Positions 31,612-42,703 of a DNA stretch of 64,000 nt are shown here, one piece after another. The DNA comes from Rhizophlyctis rosea. Taxonomy: Eukaryota > Chytridiomycota > Chytridiomycetes > Rhizophlyctidales > Rhizophlyctidaceae. The position numbers and the translations under genes are program-made. The stretch covers positions 1-64,000 of the forward strand of contig JADGJC010000190.1 in the NCBI GenBank assembly GCA_027596075.1, given 5' to 3'. The notes below the pieces were generated by a model, which searched no databases, was not told where the DNA came from, and saw only the letters and a program-made list of their open reading frames with translations. The first letter of the stretch is position 1. Each line of letters starts with the position of its first letter.

Positions 31612-34600
31612 ATGCATTCCAGATCCCGCGCAATGCTCTCAAGAGCATTGCTTTGTGTGCTCATTTTGCTCACGGTCATCGTAGCGGGCAAAAGTAACAA
31701 CATCTCTGTTGATCGACGCTCGGCGAATCTCCAAAGATTGAAGAAATCTTTCACACAAAGAAATGGGTCAGAACAGAACACCATCCACCGCCTCCACAAA
31801 CGAGCACTTGATCAAAATGGAGAATACGCAAAAGAAATCTGGTAAGACTGTTGCTGATATCAGGTACTATTAAATTTGTTTGGACACTGATATGTAGTCA
31901 TACATCAGGGACCATGTCACGGGTAAAGGTGCGGACTTTCCGAGCGAGAGGAATCCCGTAGTGGGGGCGGCAGCGCTCAAAGAAATGAGGACCTACGATA
32001 CTGCCACAAAGGAATTCGACGGACCGAAGTACAGTACTGTTGCTGATGCTTTCGTAACCGATCCAAACTTCGTGGTAAGTGATTAAGAGGGGATGCCTAT
32101 CATCCTGCAGATGATGTGGTTTGCTGTTCTCCGAAGATCGTCATCAACCTGAAACCTTTCTCCATTTTGTAGATCGACTTGCCCCAAGACCCCGCAAACC
32201 CCACACAAGTCACAGCTTGGAAAGCTGGACAGATCCCCCCTAAGATCCTATCCAAATTCGCAGACCGGGAGCATTTGGTGGAACCTCAAAGCGTGAGTTT
32301 TCCTCCCAAAATCCCCTCTTTCGTTCCTTCATGCGACTGACAAGCTCATATGTCCACCTGATTCTCCATCCAGATTGTGGCTTTCCTCACAAAATTCAAG
32401 GAAATCCTTTCCAAATCCCCAACCTTCAAAGAAGACGACTTCTTCAACGACCTTGGCGCCCCATTGCAAACCATGAGTATGGTAGACTATGACGGGAACG
32501 AGGTGCCCATCGAAGGTATATTACATAAGATTTACATGCTACCGCGTGACTAAAGTGGCCATCCTGGAGTTACTAACATACTTCTACCTACCAATCGAAG
32601 GTGGCACATTCTTCGACATTCTCGGCCATGGTCTAAACTCGAAAGCCAACTTGGAACGCCTCGTCAAACCTGCCAACATTCTCAAAGCTATGTTCCAAAC
32701 GACCAATCCTGACAAGGATTACGGCGAGTATTCGGGAACGTATGGCAATGTGCCCGTGGGGAGATTGTTGCAAAGTTATCTGGCCGCCAAATATTCGCAG
32801 ATGTATGGTGCGGCCTTGGCCATCCACACAGTGTTTTTGGACCAGATGGAGTGGCAGAAGGGCGCGGGACATATGAGCCAAGGTGGGTAACTTCTCTGTC
32901 TTTGCCTCTCCTTTTTGCTTTGTGTTTTAATCTTAATCAATCTTTCACAGCCGATTACAACAAAATGAAGGCGGAATTGGATTCCTTTCGGGAGCTATAT
33001 GACAACAACCACCAAAATTCGCTGTATCAGGTAAATGCAAGAGTTATCCTTCATTGTAAGTCTGGTACATTGCAACAAGTCGCCTGACACTCCATTATTC
33101 CTTCCCAATACAGAGAGTTACTAGAGCCATCGCGAAATGGAACACCATGGGCCGCACAAACCTCCCACCAACAAATGTCGACTACGGTCCCGAAGTAAAC
33201 CAAGCGTCCAACCAAGCGTGGGCCCTCAATCGCCTATTTGAGAACGGAGCCGCCGAATACCAGAACGGTGGCGATGGAACAGCGTCCATGGCGACATTCG
33301 ATGCGGAAAGCAAAATTGGCAAGACTAAGACCAAGCCGCAGAAGAAGCAGAAGACTAACGGGGCGACCTCAAGTAACCCCAATCCGAATGGCTTGACGAC
33401 GCAGGCAACTTCAAGCTGTCCACCGAAAAAGACGCGGAGGAGGTGAGAGATAGAAAAAGAACTTCAAGTACAACACCTCATTCCTCAGAATGCACTAACT
33501 CACATGAAATGAAACAGACGCCGAGGTCTCCCTCTCTTCCGGAGAGACGTCATCCTCGCAAAGGGCGTATCCTGCTCCGCGTCCGGCACGAGCTTCATCA
33601 ACTCCAACAACGAAGAAGTCGACACCTACGGCAACACTCTCGACGAATGGGGCAACCCCATCAACGACGAAGGAGACTACGTCGATGAGAATAACGTTGC
33701 CATCAACGCCTATGGGGACAAACTTGATGACTTTGACGTCCCTACAGACGAAGACGGGGACTACGTTGACGAAAACGGCGACGTTGGGGAAAAGCAAGCG
33801 AGTCGCACCCCACGGCTTCGCTGTTCTTCCAACCGGAGCTTTGCGCAATGTCGGAATAAGTTGATTAGGCAAAGGGAGGTGCAGAAGCCTAAAGATAAGG
33901 AAGAGATGCGGTCCTGGGAATCTCAGATGGGTGACAACTATGGCAAGGGAGATGGGGACGTTAGCGGAGCGGCCAAGGACACTTTATCACAAATCAAATC
34001 CATCACGGGTGACGACAACATCCTTCCCTACGGTCCAGACGGCTACGACGAATCCACACCTTCCACCATCTACACCAACGCCGAAACCCTCGACGACGTC
34101 TGGGACTCCATCGGCGAATCCTTCGAATCTGCTATCGCGGACAACGACAAACGTTCTACCCTAAAACCTCAAATCAAGTCCGCGCTCCTGGCGTGGAAGA
34201 AATACAACCGCCAGCTCATCGTCAAGCTGCAACAAGTACCGCGGGAACAACGTGACGGGCTCAAAGTCAGTGAAATGGAACGTCGAGCATCAGAGTTCAA
34301 CCACGCCCTCGTAACATACAATGCCCACGAGCCATATGATGTCGCAAAGGAGACATATGACGAAAACCAAGGCGAAGTCAACATGGAGGAAGTCCCCCTC
34401 CAAGTCGGGGATGCCGTCAGAAGTACTCAAGAAGTATCGGACCGGAGTCAATTGGCAGCTCTCAAGGAATTCGGCGACGGGTTGGGAGATAATTCCATTC
34501 TACCGGAAGGGACCGACGGGCTGGGTGTAAAAATGGACGACGACGGAAACTTCATTGACGAAATCGACTTCAGCGAAGGTGTCATAGACGTTGGAGACGG

Positions 34601-36710
34601 TGACGCCCCACTCACATGGGACGACGTCTGGGCTTGGGTAACGGAACGAATCACCGACTACATCGACAAACACATCGAACAACAAATCCAAGAACAAAAC
34701 CTCCGGATATCCCAATACAAAGCCTTCCTCCGCGGCGTGAAGGCGTTGAAGAAGGCGATTGCGTTCAAAATGGGGCCGGGGGTGAATAAGTTGGAGAAGG
34801 CGGTTGATAGTATCACGAGTAAGCTTAAGGGTGTTGATCGTAGTTCTTTGCAGAAGGATGTGACGGAGGATGCTGCCGCGGCAGCTGATACTGATGCGTT
34901 GGTGAAGGGGTTGGATACGCCGACGGTTAAGTTTTCTCAAGCAAGTGATGGGGATGGTTCGTTGGATCCGCTTGTTGCGACGAATGTTGCTGAAGATGTT
35001 AGGTGAGGCGCAGTTGAAGCAGATGTTTCTTTGCACCTACAGAATAACTAACCATTGCGAATCTCCTCCAGCGGACCCTCCGCTGACTACGCAGATTCCC
35101 ATCTAGACCTCCCAACCTACCAACAAGTACTCGGCAGCGACGACTCCACCACAAAGAAGTTCGCCCGATCCTTCAAACCCATCGCCCGCACCATCGCCCG
35201 CATCCTCGGCAAAAACCGGGACAAAGTCCCCCCCAACGCCCTCAACAAAGCCCAAACGGCAGCCGTCAAATTCCGCGACCTAACCCACAAAGCCGCCGAA
35301 CCAATCAAGAACGCTCCGGAGTCTGACCGCAGCCATATGCCGAACGGTGTCTTGATCGCGCACGAGTTAACACACTCGTTGAACATCATGGGTGCAGGAA
35401 ACGTGAGGGCCAGCGGGGATACGAACGTTATGTTGAGGGATACGGGGGAGGTCGTGTCACTCACACCTGAAGATGTGCCGGAGGAGGTGTCTACTGCGGC
35501 TAACGCCATCCGTGCTAAGACGGAGCTTCGTGCCTTGACTACTTTGCGGGCAGTGGACTCTTCCATTCTTCCTAAAGGTGGATATGATTCCGACATCACA
35601 AACGGCGGTCAAGTAGAGGCGTTGCCGGGAACTGGGGAATATGTTCGGGACTTGCAGCCAAGTGAGATTGCGTCTGGGCTTGAGGATGGGGACGGGGAGT
35701 TGGAAGCGTGGAATGCAGTAACGGAAAGGGCGTTGGGGGGTATTGATCAGGATGAAGGGTATGCGGAAGATGGACCTAAAGCTGTGAAACGTAACGCTGT
35801 CCGCCGGTATCTGTTGCGCGCGCAGAAATCAATTGTGCTACGCGATAGGGTGCAAAAGACTACGGGTCCATGGGCAAGAGACAACAACAAAGCCATCTTG
35901 CGGGACGCACAACGTCAAAACCACGCGGACGTTTCCCGCAAGCTCCTCACAGTCCTCGGCTCAGACTCCGACCCAACTCTCCGCTCCTTCGGCTCCACCT
36001 CCGGTACAAAAGAATCCTCTCTAGATGACCGAGACGCCGACTCAGTCCTCTCCGTCGACCTCGTCGACGCCTTACAAAACATAAAATCCGCCGGCACAGA
36101 CATACCCGAAGCAGACGACATCCTTCCCGACGGCGAACCCCAAACCGAAAGCCCAGAAAGCTCAACCCTCCTCCCATCCTCCCTCGCAAGGGGGCAAACA
36201 TCCCTATCCACAGTCCTCCAAACCGCCGTATCAGTCTCCCAAACAATAGCAAACAACCTCGCGTCCGAACCAGACTCAACAGTCAAACAACAAAAACAAG
36301 TCAAACTCCTCAAAGCGTACGGCAAACTCCTCAAAATCTCCTCCGACTCGCGCACAAACTTTGCGCTCGGCATCGGACGGCTAGACAAGGCAGGACAATC
36401 CTCCGCTCTCGAAACAGCACGATCATTCGGTACCGCCGCCAACAACGTCGGGGATACTTACAAAGCAAACAATGTGGCAGACGGGGTAGATTTAGCAGCG
36501 AACGACATTCCCGCCATCAGGGAGAGTGATGCAGATCCCCAAACGTTAGAGGCAATGAGCGGCGCTGTTAACTCGTCGCCGGCTGGGGTAACGAGATGGC
36601 AGAGAACGTTGAAGAGGGTTCTGAACAATTTGAAGAAGTCGGCGACGGGGAAGGTGTTGGCGTCTTCGAAGGGGAATATGAACACTGGCAGTAAAGGGTC
36701 GACTTCGTAA
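31612..36710 (+). CDS. Giant secreted protein of unknown family
   Basis: Nine exons (31612-31841, 31909-32074, 32173-32292, 32374-32515, 32601-32882, 32951-33030, 33114-33442, 33518-35002, 35072-36710) close exactly to 1490 aa. The N-terminus is a signal peptide (LLCVLILLTVIVAGKS) followed by a dibasic HKR site at residues 62-64. I recognise no family. Visible elements: a polybasic run KKTRRRRRGLPLFRR around residue 445; acidic repeats with the pattern D-x-D-G-[DN]-x-[VI]-D-E around residues 480-545; the motif ILPxG four times (NILPYG, SILPEG, SILPKG, DILPDG); and HELTH at residues 1042-1046, which has the form of a zinc-protease HExxH. No C-terminal membrane helix or GPI signal. Exon 1 could start at either of two close ATGs; both keep the signal peptide. 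Divergent from the adhesin-like gene. Confidence 0.85.
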
Positions 36711-38244
36711 AAGGTATTTCGGTGTGGGCAAGAGCTTGTCCATTTGGTGGGAACGGAGCTGTGAAGATATCCCCTCGGATGGAAGTAGACCTTTAGACGT
36801 ACACTCCCAGTGCAACTATTTAGAACGAAGGATGGGTGGTAACCCCGTTGCTGCTATACAACATGTCTTGATACAGAAGGAGTATGGTAGCAAGAACATT
36901 AAGAACTGTAAATATATCCTTATCCGACCATATCTGCAATCGTGGTGATGGAGAGTCCTCCAGTCGAGTTGTGAGACCTGCTTGAAAAGGATGTGCGTGT
37001 GTACACATGAACCCTATCTGCCACTAACTTTCCTTTCATTCAGATAGAAGTCGGAGATGTTGCGCAGGGACAATAAATGGGGAGGAGGGGAGTTTCAGAC
37101 GTTAAACTTCCCTTGAAGAAATCAATGTACCGGTATGTAGCTAGAGGACCCATAGAGTGCTCCAACAACACGTTAGCACACCATTCAAATGGACCTGGTG
37201 AGAATCCTGCGTTGGAGTGCAGAGAAAGGTTCATTGAATTATTGAACTTACCTTATGATCCGCATGAGAGCCCTACATCCCTTCACAATTCCTCGCGTCG
37301 TATCTGGGATTGCAATAAGGAAAAAGATCAAACATACGCTCACTGTCAGCTCTGTCTGGGCATTGCATTGGTTCAATCGACGTGCGCAATCGTCCAGATG
37401 TATATCACATACTTGCATGGTGCTAAGTGGAAAATATGAAGGCTGCTCTCATTCGCCGGCTCAAACCTTCCCTGCACACTTTGCACTCTGATTGCGACAT
37501 CGTTCAGCATGCTGTGGTGGAGGAGCTGCTTAGGGCATATCGTACTCTTGCGCAGAACCCCTGTTCTATCGTCGGTTTGGCTTTCCCGTCACCAAAGCGG
37601 TTGTTGTGTCTTACGCAGGGACGCTTACAGTTGCTGTTGCAAACCAGCTGAATGCAATAGGTGCATTGGAGGGAGCAGCCGTTCATTGAAATGGCATAAT
37701 AGAATATGAATTGGATCATGTTTGTTGGTTTCGCGGGTGATACTCAGCTTCAACTCCTATGGTGATGATACACTCTTATCAAATGCCTCAGACAGAACCT
37801 CTCCAATGGAGCGCCACACCTTCAAAAAAAAGGAACAGCACTGCTAGCATCAAAAGGCCGAATGTCTTCACAAAGCGTCAGCCGTGCAGTTGATGGGCAT
37901 CCAAAAGACTAGTGTTATGATGATCGGCGGAGACCAATTAGTTTGTTTTGTATAGTTTGTATTGGGAATGCCAAACGCCAGGGTTCTGCAATAAAGTCAA
38001 TAAGTACATGCGTGCAAGTTTGGCTGGTTGCACAGCCTGCGCAAAGTTGGCGCAGTGCGCAGCACGCCACGCGGCACAAGACGGGGCAGTGACTTGCCAC
38101 CCGCATCCAGAATCTTTATAAAACGAAGCACCCCTTCCCATCCCCCCCAAATCTTAACATAGTTAACATCCAAAAGTATCTAAACCCAAAACTCCCAAGC
38201 AAGACCCAACACACCACACCAACACCCACAACAACCAGTCAAAC
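36711..38244. other. Intergenic, possible small gene near 37077-37651
   Basis: 1.5 kb. Two plus-strand frames (37077-37439 and 37427-37651) have protein-like composition, the second starting MKAALIRRLKPSLHTL, but I found no splice pair that joins them and no known motif. The rest shows nothing. A TATA box at 38117 belongs to the next gene. Confidence 0.35.
38117..38123 (+). promoter_or_regulatory. TATA box of the DUF4419 gene
   Basis: TATAAAA 122 bases before the ATG at 38245, followed by an A/C-rich leader (many CCAAC, ACACC) typical of fungal 5' untranslated regions. Confidence 0.6.
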
Positions 38245-39363
38245 ATGCCGCGCATTCACATAGATGACGTCGAACCACTCACCACACCCCTCTCCAGCAA
38301 CCAATCTGGAATAGACCGTGCAAAAGAACTCCTCCCCACGGCAGAGGCATTCTCCCACAAAGACGCAACCTTCATCCCCGTCAAACATGGCATGTTTGGT
38401 GCAGAAGGCCGCTGGAGCGAAACATTGAACCCCTTCATGTCCGCCGCAACCATGTCCTTCGCAACCCACCGTCCCCTCCAACTAACCCCCGACATAATCT
38501 ACAACCTCATCCTTCAAGGCATCTCCGCCCACGTCGCCACAAACCCCGAAAAATACCGCTCCGTCCTCGTCAGTCACAATGAAGGAAAGGTCGAACTTCG
38601 CGTCCGTGATGACTCCCTCGTTCCCGGGAACTGGTCAAACAATTGGGGCTATTCCGTCCAAGAATTCCGGACCCAAATCGTTCAACGAATTCCACCAAAT
38701 TCCCCAGCAACACCAGCCTTAAACCTATCCTTCACAACCACAACACCCACAAACCATATCGCCCACTCCGCCGTCTTAATGGACGTAGTTAAAGCGTTCT
38801 ACACCTACACCATCATGACCATGTGCGGCATACCCTGGATCGACATCACCGGCACAAAAGAGGACTGGATTGCTCTATCTCAGGCACTGGACAAATCCCT
38901 CCCATCCCTCGAATTGGGAGATTGGAACAACAACCTACAACAAATTCTCGCAAATATCATCTCGGTATATGAAGGCAACACCGACACCACGTTCTGGAAA
39001 CAATTCTACTACTACCAAGGTCCCAGAGGGTCAGGCGGCGTAGCAAAGATTGACGGATGGATTGCCAGGCTGTTCCTTTACGTCAAAAACGGAATCAACT
39101 CCTTGGCTTCATCCCAACAACCCGTCCAGGATCCCGCTACAGCATCCGATCGGTATGACCCTTTCGGTCGTGGGCCTGGAATACCGTTGGCGGACTTCCC
39201 TATCGGTGTGACGGATACGCCGATCAAGTGGGAGTATCTGGGGAAAGCTATTCCTATGACTTTGAGGGCGGGGATGGTTGGAGTGACGGTCAATGAGGAT
39301 GGGGTGCTTTGTCCGCAGGTTGGGTGGGTTATTGGGAAGGATTTGAAGGGGAAGGAGATGTAG
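38245..39363 (+). CDS. DUF4419-family protein
   Basis: Single exon, 372 aa. The sequence follows the DUF4419 pattern: FMSAATMSFATHRPLQLTPD, YNLILQGISAHVATNPEKYR, a VSHNEGKVELRVRDD strand, NWGYSVQEFRTQI, LNLSFTTTTPTNHIAHSAVL, then CGIPWIDITGTKEDW and GSGGVAKIDGWI near the C-terminus. The family is common and often expanded in fungi and some protists; its function is unknown. No signal peptide or membrane segment, so probably cytosolic. An intronless gene in a neighbourhood of multi-exon genes is mildly unusual; a TATA box lies upstream. Synonymous codons are strongly C-ending in the first two thirds and G-ending at the end. Confidence 0.9.
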   Translation: MPRIHIDDVEPLTTPLSSNQSGIDRAKELLPTAEAFSHKDATFIPVKHGMFGAEGRWSETLNPFMSAATMSFATHRPLQLTPDIIYNLILQGISAHVATNPEKYRSVLVSHNEGKVELRVRDDSLVPGNWSNNWGYSVQEFRTQIVQRIPPNSPATPALNLSFTTTTPTNHIAHSAVLMDVVKAFYTYTIMTMCGIPWIDITGTKEDWIALSQALDKSLPSLELGDWNNNLQQILANIISVYEGNTDTTFWKQFYYYQGPRGSGGVAKIDGWIARLFLYVKNGINSLASSQQPVQDPATASDRYDPFGRGPGIPLADFPIGVTDTPIKWEYLGKAIPMTLRAGMVGVTVNEDGVLCPQVGWVIGKDLKGKEM

Positions 39364-40399
39364 GAGGATAGGGACGACAAGGACGAGAATCTGGATGTGA
39401 ATCTGTGGTATTGGTGGGCATATTGGATGGGCAAGGGATTGACATACTTGTCGGACAAGCCGTCGAAGGGAAGCTTTTACACATTATCCTACTGTATATG
39501 TTACTCAAGATTATATTGTCCTCGACAGCTGTGAATGTTTGTGTGAATGTTTGCTCGGAATCAAAGATACATGTATCCCATATCAAAACCTCCACGAGCG
39601 CGGCAAGTTTAGTACAGACAATTGCGTCATTTGCGAGGGGGAGGCGATTGAGAAGATTGACTTCTTACATAGGTGGAAAACACCTCGTGAGGTCGATCAT
39701 GCTGCAAGAGCAAACTCTACCCCTCTCTGCAGTATGCGAGAAACACCAAATTGTGAGATTCATACGGTGCACCTTTACGGAAAGTACCCCTCATCCTTTA
39801 CGTGCACTCTTCCATCAGACCACTACCAAAAAAGCCACATGCCGATTGGTATGAAGTGCGTCGAACATTACTTCACCCAGTGCATATACATTTGACTTGT
39901 CCGACACCTATTCCCTCAGCAGGCATGGCTGATCGGACATGTGTTGGATACTTTGCTGAAGGGGTTCTGCTCGGCAACGCCTGAGGAGCGTGAACAGAGA
40001 TATATGAGGGTAATGTTATTTAATGTAGTAGTCCACAGCATCATTTGAATGCACATGGACCCTATCAGCCTGCAGCATAAAGTGACCTAAGGTTTGATTA
40101 GGCTTTTGACGTTCAACCAGTCGCCGATGTACGACATGTCAACAACAACAAAATGCCCATCCTCCGTTGATGCTCGGGTCCACTTTCACACCCTCTATGG
40201 ACAATTCGGAGGGCACGATTGATTTATCGGTACATGCAAAAATCAAAGCTTCAACTACAACATACCTAAGTTCAACAACTACTCCTCGTGAGTCTTGGGC
40301 AACAATGATGACACGGGAAACTGGCACGAAGCTAGCATGTCCAAAGCTCAAAAGCCTTATTGGGACCAATGGCCAATACTACAACTAAGTGTCCTTGTC
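39364..40399. other. Intergenic, nothing firm
   Basis: 1 kb between the DUF4419 stop and the TIR-B stop (convergent). A plus-strand frame at 39539-39895 (118 codons, rich in Cys and His) is open but has no partner exon or known motif. Confidence 0.4.
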
Positions 40400-41709
40400 T
40401 CACTTCCAATGCTTCTTGTCTGTCTTGGACTCGGGCCTCGCCTTTTTGATGCTCTTCTCCCGCCCGATGACAGCGTGGCGATCCACCGGAGAGGTTCTAG
40501 CCGAGGTAGAAGGGGCGGCTTGACGACCAACTGGAGACGTTCTAGCCGGACGTTCGATCGGGATTCTGGTCGAGTTGGAATGTATAGTTTGACGCTGGAT
40601 CAGAGAGGTATCAATTGGGGTAGTAGGAATAGGCGACGGCGTCGAATTGGTTTCGACAGGCGCAGATTGGTCCGTGCGCTCAGGTGTGCCCTGATCAATT
40701 TTATTGATCAATTTCGCAACCAAAACTTCAATGTCCATTTTGGTGGCGTTGATGTACTGGAGGTTGAAAGTGAATTGATTGCTACCCATTCTCTCGTTCT
40801 TGCCGTACTTACATAGTAGTGACTCATCATGAACCCCACCCAGCTTTCCGTCCAGTTGTTGCAATCTTCCTTCCCGACAATGACGGGAATGATCAACTTA
40901 TTCATGTTCTCCGCAAAGTTGTACTCCCGCTGGCTGTCGTGGAAGGACCCCAATCAGTGATACCGACGCCAACGACTTTTGCACTGAAATACATTCTATT
41001 TACTTACCAGAAGGTCGAAGCAGCGTACGCATCCGAAACACATGCAACCACATAGTCAGCTTCCTTGATGGCTGCAGCGATTTGCTCGGGAACGGATTTT
41101 CCATAGTCCAAACAATGTTCGTCCACCCAAACTTCATGAACGCGAGACAATCCCGTAGCGATGGCGTGGGGATCGACAGACTGAATGAAACCGACCCAGA
41201 GAAGACGGGAGGATATCAGAGTATAAGTCAATTCCAAGCAGATTGGGTTAAAAATAAGATTGAAGACGGAATCATTGCTATACCTCAGACGCAGTTTCAC
41301 TGCTGCCAGACGCCCTGTCAGAGTTACCACCACCAGGTTCCGGAGTGGAACACCCAGTACGTGAGTTTTTGAGCGCGCGTGCCATGGGGGAGTCTTTGTG
41401 AGCGTAACTGAGGAAGCCCTTCTTCCGCCCGGCAGTATTCCTGAAGCTTGAGGGCAGATTGGCGGTAGCGGTGAAGAAGGACTGGAAGGTCCCTGATTGA
41501 TGGTGGAGAGAACTGACTCGAGGAGGGGAGACAGGAGGAGCGGCAGCAGTATTGAATTGAGATGACAAAGCGACAGGAATAGGAACTGAAGAGGTCCAAA
41601 AGGTGGGAGTGAATGGTGGCGATTGAGGCGGGGTGGGTAATTCCAAGGCGACTGTACAAACTGTGGTGGTCACTTTACGTATGTCGGTGTTGGGAAAGAC
41701 GTCTGACAT
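40400..41709 (-). CDS. TIR-domain protein B
   Basis: Four exons (41284-41709, 41008-41180, 40813-40933, 40400-40756) close to 358 aa. Same plan as TIR protein A: a disordered Pro-rich N-terminus (1-95), a TIR_2-type domain (about 98-245) with GFLSYAHKD, VHEVWVDEH, QIAAAIKEADYVVACVSDAY, C200-Q-R-E203, LIIPVIVG, WTESWVGFMM and YINAT, and a basic Ser/Thr/Pro-rich tail. All three splice positions and phases equal those in gene A, including the 121-nt third exon. Glu203 matches the catalytic-glutamate position of TIR NADases. The tail repeats ARTSPV-x-R-x-A twice. A longer loop than in gene A follows the SYAH strand. Downstream effect unknown; likely cytoplasmic. Confidence 0.85.
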
Positions 41710-42703
41710 CGTGACTGCAGTACTATAGCGGGTAGAATAACATGATTAGAGTCAGCATGTGCAAGGGCTAGCAATGCCTGTGATAAACTCACGAAATCCA
41801 ATGGAAATTGAATGCAGATAGTATGGCCAAATGCGCTACAATCCGTTAAGGTAGGAATGAATGCAGAGGGGGTGCTCGAAGGTGTATGATGTTACCGAAT
41901 TGAAAAACACCAATCGGCACGGTCGTTGAATAGACGAAGTTGGAAGTTGTGACGTCTTGGTGAATGCGTGCTGCAGATCTGAATGGACAAATATGGTAAC
42001 CAGCGGTGCTGACTACGTTCGGGGCAGTTGAGGAGGTTTCGCTGGTTCTTGACTGATGGGTATGAGAACGATGAGCCTGCGGTAGACGGAACCGTAGCGA
42101 ATACTCGGCGGTTGTGAGGTTAAAGTGTCCAGAGAGACGAGGAATAATGACGAGGAACTTCAGTGATGCGTCCCTTTACAGCGATTGTAGTGTAGATGGT
42201 AAATAAACATGAGGGAAGCCTGAGACGCGTTTTGTTCGTTTCCTCGAAAACCTGCACGCTGCTGTGCCGCGAGAAATTCGCAATCACGTTCAGGCCGCAA
42301 TCACATGCCATTCGCCCCCGGTTGCTTACGTTTTGACAGAGGTTTCCGTGGTACAAATTACAAAAGTGCTTCATCAGCAATCGCCTTTGCGGTCCGCTGG
42401 ACCAACTTGTTTTCATGAATGGACGAGGGTATTATGAGAAAAAGCTGTACATGTGGCAGTTGTGTTCAAGGCATGAACACGTCGCACACTGGCCAACTTT
42501 CATGTTGATATTGGTGACATCGTGCTCAACCAATAATACGCCGCTACCAGACATTCCGTCTTCAAAATGTGCACTGGGTTGTTACCTAGAAATGACATCT
42601 GCTGCCGTAAATGGTGTGAATCATTTGCAAGTGAAAATCGACCTCCACACCACACCATCAGCACAAAAGAAGCGGGCAACACAAGTCCTCACGACACAAC
42701 CGG
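41710..42703. other. Upstream region of TIR-B
   Basis: 994 bases. On the minus strand a CTGCAG acceptor lies just before the TIR-B ATG and a GTGAGT-type donor about 75 bases further up, so an intron in the 5' untranslated region is likely. Nothing else recognised. Confidence 0.45.

Noticed and set aside
37427..37651. 74-codon frame starting with a protein-like helix
   Set aside because: Short, isolated, no upstream exon could be joined; kept only as a remark in the intergenic entry.
39539..39895. Cys/His-containing 118-codon frame
   Set aside because: The Cys spacing matches no zinc motif and no partner exon was found.
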